Part shown: positions 53,211-63,236 of the stretch, in pieces | How the letters are laid out: the number at the start of each line of letters is the position of its first letter | Position numbering within the stretch: position 1 is the stretch's first letter | From: Sphingobacterium hungaricum | GTDB taxonomy: Bacteria; Bacteroidota; Bacteroidia; Sphingobacteriales; Sphingobacteriaceae | Length of the DNA: 64,000 bases | NCBI RefSeq assembly: GCF_015210005.1 | Contig: NZ_MU158698.1 | Location: 2,339,337 to 2,403,336, forward strand | Direction: 5' to 3' | Position numbers and translations under genes: made by a program | Notes under the pieces: generated by a model | The model's input: only the letters and a program-made list of their open reading frames with translations | Told to the model about the DNA's origin: nothing | Database searches by the model: none

Positions 53211-53408
53211 TACCAATTGGCACGATTTGTCCTATATATTGTGCTCGAATTAATAAAGCCACCGCTTCTTTACTGCGTAAATTTGTAGTAACCCATAGCT
53301 ATCAAGTCGGTATAATCGATTTATAAACGGTTGATGCAGTGATTAGATGCGTGCATCTACGCTAATCAGCAGTTCCAATGGGATTTTTAAATACTAAAAC
53401 AGTAAAAG

Positions 53409-54923
53409 ATGCTTAATTACACAGAAGAAGTACCGGTTCAGCCTATTGATGCTTACATCAAATCCATGAAGGATAGGTTTCATAGCCTATTTAATGTGGA
53501 ATATAATTTTAATAATTTAAGTCTTCAGCGAGGTCTGCCAAAGCCTTTTCTGGATGAAATTATGGCATTAAAACCTTTATCAGTCGCTATTCCTTCTGAA
53601 TTTGGTGGAAGAGGAGTGAAAGTTGCGGAATGTTTGCGCGTGCTTTCGGCAGCTTCTTACGAGTCTTTGTCGCTATCTCTGATATTTGGGATTAACATCG
53701 CTTTGTTCTTAGAGCCTTTGGCAAAATATGGCAACCCATTGATTCAAGAGAAAGTTTTTCAGGATTTTTTGCAGAATAAAGCGATGGGTGGGTTGATGAT
53801 TACCGAACCTGCATACGGAAGCGACGCATTAAATATGCGCACGTCGTACGCAGAACATGCAAACGGGTATCACATGAAGGGACAAAAACACTGGCAAGGC
53901 TTGACTGGCGATGCTAACTATTGGTTAGTCGCTGCGCGCAAGAAAAATCCAAGTGGCGACCTGATGCGCGACGTTGATTTTATGATGACCGAAAATGGAA
54001 TTCCTTCGCAGAAAATCCATGTCAGCAGAAAATACAATAACTTAGGTTTGTATGCTATTCCTTACGGAATCAATGATATTGATGTTCAAGTGCCTTTAAC
54101 ACATCGCTTGACCCCAGAATCTACAGGTATCAAAATGATGTTGGATATTTTGCACCGTAGCCGTTTGCAGTTCCCAGGAATGGCTGCTGGATTTATCAAA
54201 CGCCTGATGGATGAAACGCTGGCTCATTGTGCGAATCGTCAGGTTTCTGGCGCTAAGCTGCATGAAATGGATTCCGTTAAGTTTCAGTTATCGCGCTTGC
54301 AGGCTTCCTTCACATTGGCTTCTGCCATGTGCGCCTACAGCACAACAATCAGCAGCATCCATACGGATTTAGCAACGCATGGCGTAGACGCGAATAGCGT
54401 AAAAGCGTTGGTGACTGACTTGATGCAAGAATCTGCTCAGATTGCCTTGCAATTAGCTGGCGCGAATGGATACCGTCTGGACCATATTGCAGGTCGTGGC
54501 GTTGTGGATAGCCGTCCTTTCCAGATTTTCGAAGGTTCGAATGAAATGCTTTATGCACAAATTGCCGAAGGCGTTTTGAAATCAATGAAGAAAGCGAAAG
54601 AAACGAATTTCTTGCAGTTCTTAAAGCAATATAACCTAACAAAAAACGCAGCAGGGGAGTTTGCGGCAAGTTTAAACTTCAGCTTAAGCGATTCCATCAA
54701 ACAGCGCGATTTAGTCGTCTTAGGTAGAATTATCGCGCGCGTGGTTTGTTTTCAGTTCGTGATGGATGTAAACAATAAAGGTTTCGATAACGAAATGACT
54801 TCAATCACTCGTCAACATATGAATATGGATATCTCCATGCTTGTCGGTCAATTAAACAGCGCAACAAATTGTTCTCCTGTAATGGCCTATGAAGAAAATA
54901 GCGATTGGACGAGGTTTATTTAG
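53409..54923 (+). CDS. Acyl-CoA dehydrogenase family protein
   Basis: A 504-residue flavoenzyme. The middle carries GGLMITEPAYGSDALNMRTSY (FAD/substrate-binding) and TGDANYWLVAARKK. The C-terminal part has GANGYRLDHIAGRGVVDSRPFQIFEGSNEMLYAQIAEGVL, the typical ACAD pattern. It would dehydrogenate an acyl-CoA or a related thioester. It follows the AraC gene on the same strand, with a 198-bp gap. The length is longer than classic ACADs (about 380), as in the many Bacteroidota members. Confidence 0.85.
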   Translation: MLNYTEEVPVQPIDAYIKSMKDRFHSLFNVEYNFNNLSLQRGLPKPFLDEIMALKPLSVAIPSEFGGRGVKVAECLRVLSAASYESLSLSLIFGINIALFLEPLAKYGNPLIQEKVFQDFLQNKAMGGLMITEPAYGSDALNMRTSYAEHANGYHMKGQKHWQGLTGDANYWLVAARKKNPSGDLMRDVDFMMTENGIPSQKIHVSRKYNNLGLYAIPYGINDIDVQVPLTHRLTPESTGIKMMLDILHRSRLQFPGMAAGFIKRLMDETLAHCANRQVSGAKLHEMDSVKFQLSRLQASFTLASAMCAYSTTISSIHTDLATHGVDANSVKALVTDLMQESAQIALQLAGANGYRLDHIAGRGVVDSRPFQIFEGSNEMLYAQIAEGVLKSMKKAKETNFLQFLKQYNLTKNAAGEFAASLNFSLSDSIKQRDLVVLGRIIARVVCFQFVMDVNNKGFDNEMTSITRQHMNMDISMLVGQLNSATNCSPVMAYEENSDWTRFI

Positions 54924-54940
54924 GATTTTCAAAGTCAAAC

Positions 54941-55432
54941 GCTTCGCAAAGTAAAAAGTAAAAATTCAAAAGTAAAAAAGCCTTTCTGGGGGTTATGTGA
55001 TGGCTAGTATGATTAATTCATTACTAGCCATTATTAATTCTATCAAGTTGCTGTTCCCCCTCGGGGGTTAGGGGGATATGCTATTCAGGATGTTCCGTAG
55101 GGTCATCCTGAATTAATGATAAAAGCGGATTTGCAATCCGCTCTAGGATTCGGGATTGCAAATCCCGTTTATTTGAAGTTCGACATCTCCCTGCTTCGCA
55201 AAGTAAAAAGTAAAAATTCAAAAGTAAAAAAACTTTCTAGGGGTTATGTGATGGCTAGTATGATTAATTCATCACTAGCCATTATTAATTCTATCAAGTT
55301 GCTGTTCCCCCTCGGGGGTTAGGGGGATATGCTATTCAGGATGTTCCGTAGGGGCATCCTGAATTAATGATAAAAGCGGATGTGCAATCCGCTCTATTAT
55401 TCGGGATTGAAAATCCAGTTTAAATAAGGTTC
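54941..55432. repeat. 252-bp tandem repeat in two copies
   Basis: Copy 1 runs 54941-55192 and copy 2 55193-55432, period 252 bp, nearly identical. Each contains CTTCGCAAAGTAAAAAG, an AATTCAAAAGT linker, a GATGGCTAGTATGATTAATTC hyphenated palindrome, the CCCCCTCGGGGGTTAGGGGG palindrome and an inverted repeat around GCGGATTTGCAATCCGC. No gene lies in the gap from 54924 to 55544. The 68-residue frame across it is not real. Confidence 0.85.
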
Positions 55433-55544
55433 GAACTATCAAATTACTTGTCAATCTGAGTGTAACGAAGATTCTCGGCTTTAGATACTTCGCTGCGCTC
55501 AGCACGACAACTGAAAATCAGCTTACAGCCTTACCGCCTAAAAC

Positions 55545-57131
55545 CTACACAATCTTCAGTCGCTCTTCTTCCAAATCCAATTGATAGAGCTGCTGGCGGA
55601 TAATCTCTTCGTTAATCGATAAGTCTTTATTGATTTCATTCAACAGTTCGCGCTGGCTTTGAAGCATCTCGATAAACAAGGTTTTGGTCTTCTCGTTCAT
55701 CCAATCTTCTTCATTCGTCTCAGTCCGTTCTTCCCACATTTTGACTATGCGCTGGACGGATCTATTGTCGTGCAAATCACTGTCATAGCGAGTCTTTAGA
55801 AAATGATAGATATGCTCCTTAAGCTGATGCTTGATTTTTTTGCGCACGCGCTCTTCTTCATCTTCATTCGTTCCATAAACGGTATACATTTTAATCCGTT
55901 TGATCAGATAGGGCAGGGTCAGGCCTTGAACTACCAGCGTCACCAAAATAACCACGAACGTAATAAAGAGAATCAAATTACGATGCGGAAACGGGAATCC
56001 GTTATCTAGGTATACAGGGATTGATAATGCGGCGGCTAGCGAAACAACTCCGCGCATGCCTGTCCATCCTAAAAACAAAGGCATGTAATACCTTAAATTC
56101 CTGGAGCCCATCCGAGGCGCGACGCTCGGACGAAAGATCAGTGTGCTGATCATGGCTGCATAGGAACTGATTATCCGCGCCAGGATCAAGACTAAAGTCA
56201 CCAATAAACCATAACCGATGGCTGTTTTGATCGGGATGCCTTCCGTACGCAATCCTTCAGTAATTTCAGGAAGTTCCAGCCCGATAATAAAGAAGACCAT
56301 CCCATTGAGGATAAAAACAAAGCTTTCCCAAACGCTATAGCCTTTTATGCGGCTTGCGCTGTTGAGAAAGATCATCCGTTTTGCCGATAGGTATAAGCCA
56401 CCAGCCACAACGGCTAAGACACCCGAAGCATGCACTTGCTCCGCAATCCAATACATAAAATAAGGCTCAACAAGCGTTAGCGCAATATCGGAGGGTGCAT
56501 CAGTAGGCAAATTTTTATGCGCTTGCACAAATAGCCAGGCCAATATCAAGCCGATTGCGATACCGCCAAGCACCATCCAGAAAAAGTCCATGGTGGCTTC
56601 TTGCCAGATAAATTGCCCTGTGCCGACTGCGACCAAGGCAAAACGGAAAATAATCAGCGATGATGCGTCATTCAGCAAGCTTTCGCCCTCTAAAATTGCA
56701 GACGTAGATTTTGGGATTTTTACAAACTTCATGATCGCGCCCGTGCTGACCGCATCAGGGGGCGAAACAATGCCTCCTAGCAGAAAACCTAAGGCAATCG
56801 TAAACCCTGGGATCAGGTGGTTCACTGTAATGGCTACAGAAAATGCTGTAAAGAACACTACTAAAAAGGCAAAGCTTCCGATAATCCGCCACCATTTCTT
56901 CATTTCCTTAAATGAAATGGTCCATGCCGCTTCGAAAAGGAGCGGCGGCAAAAAGATAAAGAAAATCAGGTCTGGATTAATGCGCAAAATCGGTAATCCC
57001 GGTATAAAGCTGATCAATAAACCAGCGATGACCAACAGGATGGGGTATGCAACCTTTAATTTAGTCGCCAACATCTGCAATAAGACAATTGCTACAATGA
57101 TCGCCAATAAAAAGGGTAAAATAGTATGCAT
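55545..57131 (-). CDS. Na+/H+ antiporter, CPA1 family
   Basis: A 528-residue transporter with about 12 transmembrane helices and a C-terminal cytoplasmic tail of about 110 residues. CPA1 motifs are visible: LPPLLFEAAWTISFKEMKKWW, GGIVSPPDAVSTGAIMKFVKIPKS, GESLLNDASSLIIFRFALV and GMRGVVSLAAALSIP. It would exchange Na+ (or K+) for H+ across the inner membrane. The two Asp residues of transport lie in the SPPDA and LLNDA segments. The tail is acidic and coiled. It is a single-gene unit. Confidence 0.92.
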   Translation of the reverse strand: MHTILPFLLAIIVAIVLLQMLATKLKVAYPILLVIAGLLISFIPGLPILRINPDLIFFIFLPPLLFEAAWTISFKEMKKWWRIIGSFAFLVVFFTAFSVAITVNHLIPGFTIALGFLLGGIVSPPDAVSTGAIMKFVKIPKSTSAILEGESLLNDASSLIIFRFALVAVGTGQFIWQEATMDFFWMVLGGIAIGLILAWLFVQAHKNLPTDAPSDIALTLVEPYFMYWIAEQVHASGVLAVVAGGLYLSAKRMIFLNSASRIKGYSVWESFVFILNGMVFFIIGLELPEITEGLRTEGIPIKTAIGYGLLVTLVLILARIISSYAAMISTLIFRPSVAPRMGSRNLRYYMPLFLGWTGMRGVVSLAAALSIPVYLDNGFPFPHRNLILFITFVVILVTLVVQGLTLPYLIKRIKMYTVYGTNEDEEERVRKKIKHQLKEHIYHFLKTRYDSDLHDNRSVQRIVKMWEERTETNEEDWMNEKTKTLFIEMLQSQRELLNEINKDLSINEEIIRQQLYQLDLEEERLKIV

Positions 57132-57279
57132 AAAAAAGAAACGGTGTTTTAGAGTTAAATGCTAATTAATATTAGCCAAATCTAGTCAATTGCTTTGAAA
57201 TTTTTTATAGTAGTAATTAATTGTTAACATAGTTTTTAACGTAGAAATCGTGCAACGAGAGAAAAGATCGTAAAAGCAA

Positions 57280-57303
57280 AAATCCCTAGTGATATAGGGA
57301 TTT
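57280..57303 (-). terminator. Intrinsic terminator of the hydrolase gene
   Basis: AAATCCCT and AGGGATTT form a hairpin with T-rich DNA on the minus strand. It lies about 70 bp after the stop at 57372. Confidence 0.7.
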
Positions 57304-57371
57304 GATTATTTGTCATTTGTTGAGAAACTTTGAGCAATCACTCCTAGAGATTGATAGCACGAGCTATCAAT

Positions 57372-58202
57372 TTAAGCAAAGCCCATGCTGACGAGCCAAT
57401 CTGTAAACTGTTCGAACCAATGATCGACCGGCAATCCTTGTGTTTTGCTCGCAAACCCATGTTCTCCTTTGTTAAAAGCGTGCAGTTCGGCTGGCGCATT
57501 CGCTTCGACCCATTTCTGATAAAATTTTACAGCATTTGTATTAAATCCAAAATTGTCGTTCTGTGCAACAGCAATAAACAATGGGCAGGCTTTTTGAGGG
57601 ACGGGTAAATTCATTAATATTTCTAGAAATGGATAGATCGGTGCACAAAACAAGGCTTTATGTTCGGTTGATAAGCCAAGCGCAGCAGTCAATGTGCCTC
57701 CGGCAGAAAATCCGATCGCACCAATCTTTTTTTTGTTTATTTTAAGTTCTTTCGCGTGGTTTACTAAATAGCTCATAGCCGTTTTTCCGTCTTCGATGGC
57801 CGAATCTAATTGCGGTCCGAAAAGTTGGTCCAGCTTCGTGAAATTTTCTTTGTCCTTGTAGACCTTTTTTATCGGATAATTTTTATCAATTGAAATCACG
57901 CGATATTTTAATAGCGCAGTCGTATAACCTAAAGCGGTTAGCTTTTCCGCAACATAAAGCCCTTCTTCATCGATGTATAAGGAATGAAATGCGCCTCCTG
58001 GAATCACCAAGATGCTGATGCCGTTGTCCACCGATTGGTCGGGCCGATAAATCGTCATGCTCGGACTGCTCGTATTGATTAAAATTCGGCTTTTTAGCTT
58101 TCCGTTGTGGGTAATTGTTCGCTCTGCGTCTTTCTCGTTAGACGTGTTGGTTCCTTTGAAGGTTAGTTGGATAAACTCTTCTGCATTGCTTTTTATTGCC
58201 AT
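57372..58202 (-). CDS. Alpha/beta hydrolase
   Basis: A 276-residue hydrolase of the esterase/lipase (BD-FAE or xylan-esterase-like) type. VLVIPGGAFHSLYIDEEGLYVAEKL marks the oxyanion loop, IGAIGFSAGGTLTAAL the catalytic Ser nucleophile elbow (about residue 168), and LHAFNKGEHGF the His. A signal peptide is not evident, so it is cytoplasmic. It would cleave an ester bond. The substrate is unknown. Confidence 0.87.
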   Translation of the reverse strand: MAIKSNAEEFIQLTFKGTNTSNEKDAERTITHNGKLKSRILINTSSPSMTIYRPDQSVDNGISILVIPGGAFHSLYIDEEGLYVAEKLTALGYTTALLKYRVISIDKNYPIKKVYKDKENFTKLDQLFGPQLDSAIEDGKTAMSYLVNHAKELKINKKKIGAIGFSAGGTLTAALGLSTEHKALFCAPIYPFLEILMNLPVPQKACPLFIAVAQNDNFGFNTNAVKFYQKWVEANAPAELHAFNKGEHGFASKTQGLPVDHWFEQFTDWLVSMGFA

Positions 58203-58377
58203 AAATAATCTATTTGATTTTATTAATATAAATATTAACTAAGAGATTATCTAAAATTATAAAATATTATAGCCTTTCCGAAAATAATTTTTCAAAATAT
58301 TCTGCTAGCAAATTGCAGAACACGCTTTCGACAATGTCCGTCGAGCGATTGGGAGATTTTTGCCCATTTGAATGAGA

Positions 58378-58422
58378 AGCTCTTACCCCAGGTACTCTAT
58401 TCGGCTATCTGGGGTAAGAGCT
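58378..58422. terminator. Perfect 14-bp inverted repeat, possible terminator
   Basis: AGCTCTTACCCCAG and CTGGGGTAAGAGCT are perfect arms around a 17-base loop, lying 67 bp downstream of the small lipoprotein gene on the minus strand. A strong T-run is lacking, so termination is only possible. Confidence 0.45.
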
Positions 58423-58488
58423 CAAGTTCGTAGAGCAAAGTGCACTTTTATTCTTCAATAAAGATTGCAGCCTGACTTATCCACAAGC

Positions 58489-58722
58489 CTATGAATTTGT
58501 CCGTGTTGGAAATACAAAAACTTGGCTATGCTTGTTGTGCTTGTTTTTGCCTTTTTTGGCTTTTTTCTTTTGCCCCGGTGCGAATGGGCGAGCTGATTTT
58601 GCGCGCTTTACTTTTTTCTCATGTCCTGGAGGCATAGGTCTTCCTCGGTGAGGCGTAATGCAGGAGGCCATAAATGCAATGCTTGTAAGTAGCATGATAT
58701 AAACAAAGTATTTTTTCATCAT
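58489..58722 (-). CDS. Small basic lipoprotein
   Basis: A 77-residue protein with a lipoprotein signal (VYIMLLTSIAFMASCITPHRG, Cys at residue 21) and a strongly basic, Gly/Pro-rich body (RRKAKKG-type repeats: KKVKRAKSARPF, GQKKKAKKGKNKH). It may bind nucleic acid, polyphosphate or the cell wall at the periplasmic surface, but this is inference. Similar short basic lipoproteins are common in Sphingobacteriaceae. Confidence 0.6.
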   Translation of the reverse strand: MMKKYFVYIMLLTSIAFMASCITPHRGRPMPPGHEKKVKRAKSARPFAPGQKKKAKKGKNKHNKHSQVFVFPTRTNS

Positions 58723-59494
58723 TTTTCATTTAAGTCAAAAACTGAACCAAGTTGGTCTTGATAAGCATATTTTTATCCTGAAAATATCTTATTATTAACC
58801 AATGTTTAACGTCTATGTGACCAAAAGGATTCGTTTTGGTTTAATGAATACTAAAAGCTAGTAAGTTTTTAATGGAATCGCCTAGTTGTTAGTGAAGTTT
58901 ATATGGATTTATTTTTATTCAAAAAATAAATCCAATCAGCGTTTATCATCGTATCTGTTTATAAGTGCAATTTGTTATTGGGGCCGTAAACTACATAAGT
59001 AGGATGCGGTTTATTGATTTTTGGTGTAAATAGATGTTTAAACGTATTAATTTAAATATTCGTAAGTTCTTGTGAATTAGGGATTTTTTTGTTAAATTTC
59101 CCGCGCAAAATTATGCGAACGAAGGATTGATTCCATCGCGCTTTAAACGTGGAAAGTTGGGATTTGTTTTACGGCGTATTGTTTTCACTAAGTTATATTA
59201 TTAAGACTAAAGTTTCAAATTTATTGTGAGAAAAAACAAGGTTTAAAAAACTTGATAATTTGATTTTTAATGAACGCTAGTTACTAAATCTGATAAATAA
59301 TCAATAGCAGTAGGTCGATTTTGTAGAAAGTACTTATTGTGTTACAAAACCCAAAATTGGCACGTTTTAGAAATGATGGCATGAAAATTTCAATGCAAAT
59401 AAGGATTATTGATCAGATTATTAATTAATGTGGGCAAGATTTCAATTATGAAATTGGTAATTTTTTGAAATAATCGTTCGCAGAAGTGAAATAT
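58723..59494. other. Long gap without a gene I can support
   Basis: This AT-rich 770-bp stretch has no credible open frame, tRNA-like fold or repeat array. A TTGGCACG at 59357-59364 recalls the -24 part of a sigma-54 promoter, but the -12 part is missing. Confidence 0.5.
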
Positions 59495-59740
59495 ATGAAG
59501 GTAAAGTTATTGAAAAAAGTAAGAAAAGAATATCATATCCATTATTTTCCGAAAGGTACTCCTGTGTATGATTTTGGTGTTTATGATATAGATTTTTATC
59601 ATTTAGCGGGTAAAAATTGGTCCTCAAGTGATTTTGACACTACAAAAAATGAATGTATTGACAGGTTATTAGACATTTTGCGGGCTGAATATCCGAATCT
59701 TGGGTACCATAATAGAGCGAACAGCCAATTAATAAATTAA
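59495..59740 (+). CDS. Small hypothetical protein
   Basis: An 81-residue protein (ATG 59495; a GTG at 59486 is possible). It starts MKVKLLKKVRKEYHIHYFPKG and ends ILRAEYPNLGYHN, without Cys or membrane helices. It looks like a compact alpha/beta fold. The family is not recognised. It is isolated between two long gaps. Confidence 0.45.
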   Translation: MKVKLLKKVRKEYHIHYFPKGTPVYDFGVYDIDFYHLAGKNWSSSDFDTTKNECIDRLLDILRAEYPNLGYHNRANSQLIN

Positions 59741-60120
59741 TTGTAGCTCAAAGTTTACAAATAGGTCTTTAAAGTCTTTTGTGCGAGGAATTTTTTATAC
59801 TTTCTCAAGATTTATTGAAAAACAACTGTTTTCTCAAGCTTCTCTGCGACTTTCAAATTCTACGATAAAATTACCCTAATATCTCATTGATTGTCTTAAC
59901 AATTTAACTCGTCAAAACCTAGAATTTGGCAAGCAAACTTTTTTGTGATTATCCATGTTAAATTTTGAGATAACCCAAATTAGGATTTGACAATAAAATC
60001 GTTAGCGCTCTAATTTATTCCCATCTTTTTAGTCAACAGAAGTTGATGTTTTAGTTAACTTATTGTTAACTCAATCGCAAAATCTTTCGTGTGTGGCATA
60101 CAATTTGTTTAACGCAACTT
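59741..60120. other. Gap without a gene I can support
   Basis: About 380 bp of AT-rich DNA. Only the last part, with TACAATTTG at 60100-60108, looks promoter-like for the lipoprotein gene starting at 60121. Confidence 0.5.
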
Positions 60121-60510
60121 ATGAAAAAACTTAAACCTTTACTTATTATAGCATTACTTGCTACGATAGCTCCTTTCTTTTTTGGAAGTTGTAGCTCTGA
60201 CGATAACCCAGCTCCAGACGGGAAAAACAAAGTCACTTACCGGATTGTCGGTTCTTCTGATGTCAATATCACCACAGTCGTTTTCTACGATGGATCTTCA
60301 TCTCCTGTAACGAGATCAGGCGATTTCGGTGCAACTTGGGAAAGCGACGAAGTAACCGTAGAATCTTCTCGCACGATCATCTCCGCGAATGGAATAGGAG
60401 CGACTGATGCATCGACGTTGAAAGCGGAAATCTGGATCGATGGCAAATTGGCTAAAGAAAATACAGTTTCCATTGGAAAAGTGCTATCCACAACATTATC
60501 GCTCAACTAA
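60121..60510 (+). CDS. Hypothetical lipoprotein
   Basis: A 129-residue protein from ATG 60121 (a longer start is unlikely because the extra residues are not signal-like). The signal KPLLIIALLATIAPFFFGSC places the lipobox Cys at about residue 23, then SSDDNPAPDGKN. The body is beta-rich (TYRIVGSSDVNITTVVFYDG, TLKAEIWIDGKLAKE), like the MmpS- or SusE-type small domains of Bacteroidota lipoproteins. The family is uncertain. Confidence 0.65.
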   Translation: MKKLKPLLIIALLATIAPFFFGSCSSDDNPAPDGKNKVTYRIVGSSDVNITTVVFYDGSSSPVTRSGDFGATWESDEVTVESSRTIISANGIGATDASTLKAEIWIDGKLAKENTVSIGKVLSTTLSLN

Positions 60511-60536
60511 GAAGAAATCTTCTTCACGAGCATATA

Positions 60537-60570
60537 AAAGCAGGAATGAACATAGGTTCATTCCTGCTTT
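60537..60570. terminator. Bidirectional terminator between convergent genes
   Basis: AAAGCAGGAATGAA and TTCATTCCTGCTTT form a perfect 14-bp stem, with T-runs on the plus strand and A-rich DNA on the other side. It lies between the lipoprotein (ending 60510) and the minus-strand EEP gene (ending 60592). Confidence 0.85.
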
Positions 60571-60591
60571 TTGTTTGATGTGTTATGTGAG

Positions 60592-61473
60592 TTAGTTCAT
60601 CAAAGAAAGCTCGACATATATCGGATAGTGATCGGAGATATAATGAGATAAATCATTTTTGAGGACTATGCTTTTCGTCACTGCTTTCGCAGCGGTCGGA
60701 TTGCACCATAAGAAATCAATCCGCTTTTGGATTCCTTTATCGGACTCTTTGATTTTTCCGTTCCCGTCTTTGAACGTGGGAACGCTCCCTGTGAATTCTT
60801 TGTTCGTCAGATAGTATGAATCAACAAAACCGGCTTCCTTTAATTTGCCTAAGACCGTATAATCGATTTCTTGGTTGTTCAAATTTCGGATATGCGCATT
60901 TTTTTCTTCGCTAGCGACCATGGCGGCGAGCGCGTCTTGACCGTAATGTGCCTGGTCGGCGGCATCCAATGAATTAAAATCGCCCATGATTAAAATAGGT
61001 TCGTTCGGAGGCAATTCTTTGGCTTGAGCCAAAATATAGTGCACCTCTTCCAAACGCTTTTTATAACTGAAGGGAGAGAAATGGATCACAAAAATATGGA
61101 TTCCCTTCACCTTGGCATAAATGTAACTGTGCCACATGTTTTCCGTGACTTTCTTAAAATTCAGCAAAGGGGCCTTTGAGGTCAGCGCGACTGGAAATCC
61201 TTCTTCTTTTGATTGCAAGGCATAAGGATGCCCGTAACTGTTGGATAAGCCTTCCAACGTTTTCTGCGTCCAACCATTCATTTCTTGCGTTGCAATGATA
61301 TCTGGATCTAGCGAAGCGATCAGCTGCTTATACCGATCGATCGTTGTCGAATCTTTTTGCAGTCCATACAAGACATTGTACGAAAGTATCTTGACTTTTT
61401 CTTGCGCAAAAGTGACCTTGCTCACGAAGAGCAAGAACAAAAGCGCATAGCATGTGTAATTTTTCATCTGCAT
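60592..61473 (-). CDS. Endonuclease/exonuclease/phosphatase family protein, secreted
   Basis: A 293-residue protein with a signal peptide (about residues 5-23, ending TFAQ). The EEP motifs are KILSYNVLYGLQ, IATQEMNGW, ILIMGDFNSLDAADQ and LSHYISDHYPIYVEL. Such enzymes cleave phosphodiesters or phosphate esters, here in the periplasm or at the cell surface. The start lies 3 bp after the SusD stop, so it is cotranscribed with the SusC/SusD operon, suggesting a glycan- or phosphorylated-substrate utilisation locus. Confidence 0.87.
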   Translation of the reverse strand: MQMKNYTCYALLFLLFVSKVTFAQEKVKILSYNVLYGLQKDSTTIDRYKQLIASLDPDIIATQEMNGWTQKTLEGLSNSYGHPYALQSKEEGFPVALTSKAPLLNFKKVTENMWHSYIYAKVKGIHIFVIHFSPFSYKKRLEEVHYILAQAKELPPNEPILIMGDFNSLDAADQAHYGQDALAAMVASEEKNAHIRNLNNQEIDYTVLGKLKEAGFVDSYYLTNKEFTGSVPTFKDGNGKIKESDKGIQKRIDFLWCNPTAAKAVTKSIVLKNDLSHYISDHYPIYVELSLMN

Positions 61474-61476
61474 CTG

Positions 61477-63228
61477 TTATGTACCGGTCTGATCCCAGCC
61501 CGGATTCTGTGTAAGGTTTTTGTTTAATTGAAGTTCTTGCGTAGGTATTGGATAGAAATAATCTTTCTGTTCATCCCATTTCTTCAGAATATCAGGTAGG
61601 TTCACTATGCGTCCGCCACTAGTGCCATTTTCAAGTACCAATTCGCCCAGTTTTTGATATTGAACTCCTGGTAATCGGGTAGGCGTGGTGCCTTCATAAA
61701 TGACGAGATCAAGCTTTCCGTCTTTGTCCAGGTCATACTGTCCAACGCCTGGAAAGTACATCCCATAGAATGGTTTTTCCAATCGTGCTCCCTCTTTCCA
61801 GCGCAATAGGTCTCTATAGCGATGGCCTTCTTTTACTAATTCGATACGTCTTTCCCTTCTGATCTCTAAAATCACACCTTCATTAGCTCCTTTCGTTGAA
61901 TTTGCATATTCGGTTCTCAGGTAATTATCTGGATTTGAATTGGCCGCTTGCAGATCAAGATTCGGCATGTCCACACGGTCGCGCAATAATTTGATGCTCT
62001 TATCGATATCTGCTTGCGTGAGCGTTCCTAGTTCAGCTTTTGCTTCTGCAAAGTTGAGCAATACCTCTGCATACCGAAATATAGGCATGTCATTCGTGGA
62101 TTGCCCTGCATCAAAAGTCGAAGCGAGCACATATTTGATGTATTGGTAGCCCGTTACCGAGGTGGCAAAATCAGGAACAGAGGTCTCTGCCGAGCCGATC
62201 CGTTTGTAGCCCGGTGTGCGAACTGTTTGGGATAGGCGAGGATCGCGGTTTTGCATTTCTTCGAAAAACTGCATTGTCTGGTAGTTATTGATATCGGTAA
62301 AGCGTGTGCCATCTTTCATCAAATAGCTATTAACAAGCGATTTTTGCATGCCCGGCCGTCCATAGGAAGCCGAAAGGATGTAGAAATTCGCAGAATGTAC
62401 ATAGGGAACCGCAGCATTGTATTGGCGAGCTAAGATCATTTCCGAAGTAATGGCATCCTCGGCGATGAACAATTCATGATAGGCCGTCGTAGCATTGCTT
62501 TTGTAAACCGAGTATACGCCCGAATTGATCAGTTCTTCAGAAGCTTTCGCAGCTTCTTCAAGGATGGGTTCCCAATCGCCTAATCCATGGTATTTTCTAA
62601 AGGTTCCTTCGAAAAGGCACATCCTTGATTTTAGGGCTAAAGCAGTCCATTTCGTGATCAGCTGCCCGCTCTTTGCCGTTTGGCCATTTGCAATTGCGAA
62701 ATCAATGTCTTCTAGCATGTTCGAAAAAACAAGCTTTCTGGAATCTCTAGTTTTGAATAAGCCTTCATCGTCAATTTCAAGCACAGAGTCATACCAAGGC
62801 ACATCGCCAAAACGGACAATCTTGTCAAAGTAAAAGTAAGCTCTAAAAAATCGCGCAATGCCATCGTATTTCAAGCGCGCAGCTTCATCTTGGCATTTAT
62901 GCGAATTTTCAAGGTAGAAATTGATCTGGCGAAGCTCGGTCCAGGTCCATCCAGCTCCGCTAGAAGGTGTTTCGCGCGTTCCGCGGATTTCGCTTGCCAA
63001 GGTGTTGCGAGCCTCGTCGTCTGCTTGATTTGGGGTATTGTAATGTATAGCCAAGGCATCCGGAAGTTCGGTATAAAAGGCATTGGTGTAATTCTGTAGC
63101 TCAGCCGCTGTCAAGAAATAATTTTCAGGAGCAAGTTCAGATAATGGATATCTTTCTAAATAATCATCGTTACAAGCCGATAATCCTAAGGCTAGTAAAC
63201 TTATCGCAAATACTTTATATGTTTTCAT
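61477..63228 (-). CDS. SusD/RagB-like nutrient-binding lipoprotein
   Basis: A 583-residue outer-membrane lipoprotein. The signal KVFAISLLALGLSACNDDYLERYPLSELAPENYFLT has the lipobox Cys at residue 19 and the SusD start. The helical TPR-like body is typical (LEDIDFAIANGQTAK, RYAEVLLNFAEAKAELGTL), ending in RLELVKEGHRYRDLLRWKEG-type motifs and FYPIPTQELQLNKNLTQNPGW. It binds oligosaccharides with its SusC partner upstream (63237-64000, 8 bp away). The nutrient is unknown. Confidence 0.93.
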   Translation of the reverse strand: MKTYKVFAISLLALGLSACNDDYLERYPLSELAPENYFLTAAELQNYTNAFYTELPDALAIHYNTPNQADDEARNTLASEIRGTRETPSSGAGWTWTELRQINFYLENSHKCQDEAARLKYDGIARFFRAYFYFDKIVRFGDVPWYDSVLEIDDEGLFKTRDSRKLVFSNMLEDIDFAIANGQTAKSGQLITKWTALALKSRMCLFEGTFRKYHGLGDWEPILEEAAKASEELINSGVYSVYKSNATTAYHELFIAEDAITSEMILARQYNAAVPYVHSANFYILSASYGRPGMQKSLVNSYLMKDGTRFTDINNYQTMQFFEEMQNRDPRLSQTVRTPGYKRIGSAETSVPDFATSVTGYQYIKYVLASTFDAGQSTNDMPIFRYAEVLLNFAEAKAELGTLTQADIDKSIKLLRDRVDMPNLDLQAANSNPDNYLRTEYANSTKGANEGVILEIRRERRIELVKEGHRYRDLLRWKEGARLEKPFYGMYFPGVGQYDLDKDGKLDLVIYEGTTPTRLPGVQYQKLGELVLENGTSGGRIVNLPDILKKWDEQKDYFYPIPTQELQLNKNLTQNPGWDQTGT

Positions 63229-63236
63229 AGTCTGTG

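Noticed and set aside
53217..53226. TTGGCACG as a sigma-54 promoter
   Set aside because: The same motif occurs at 59357, but neither has the -12 TTGC at the right distance, so it is probably chance.
55116..55322. 68-residue frame in the 252-bp tandem repeat
   Set aside because: It depends on the junction of the two repeats, has no signal or domain, and is interrupted in the second copy.
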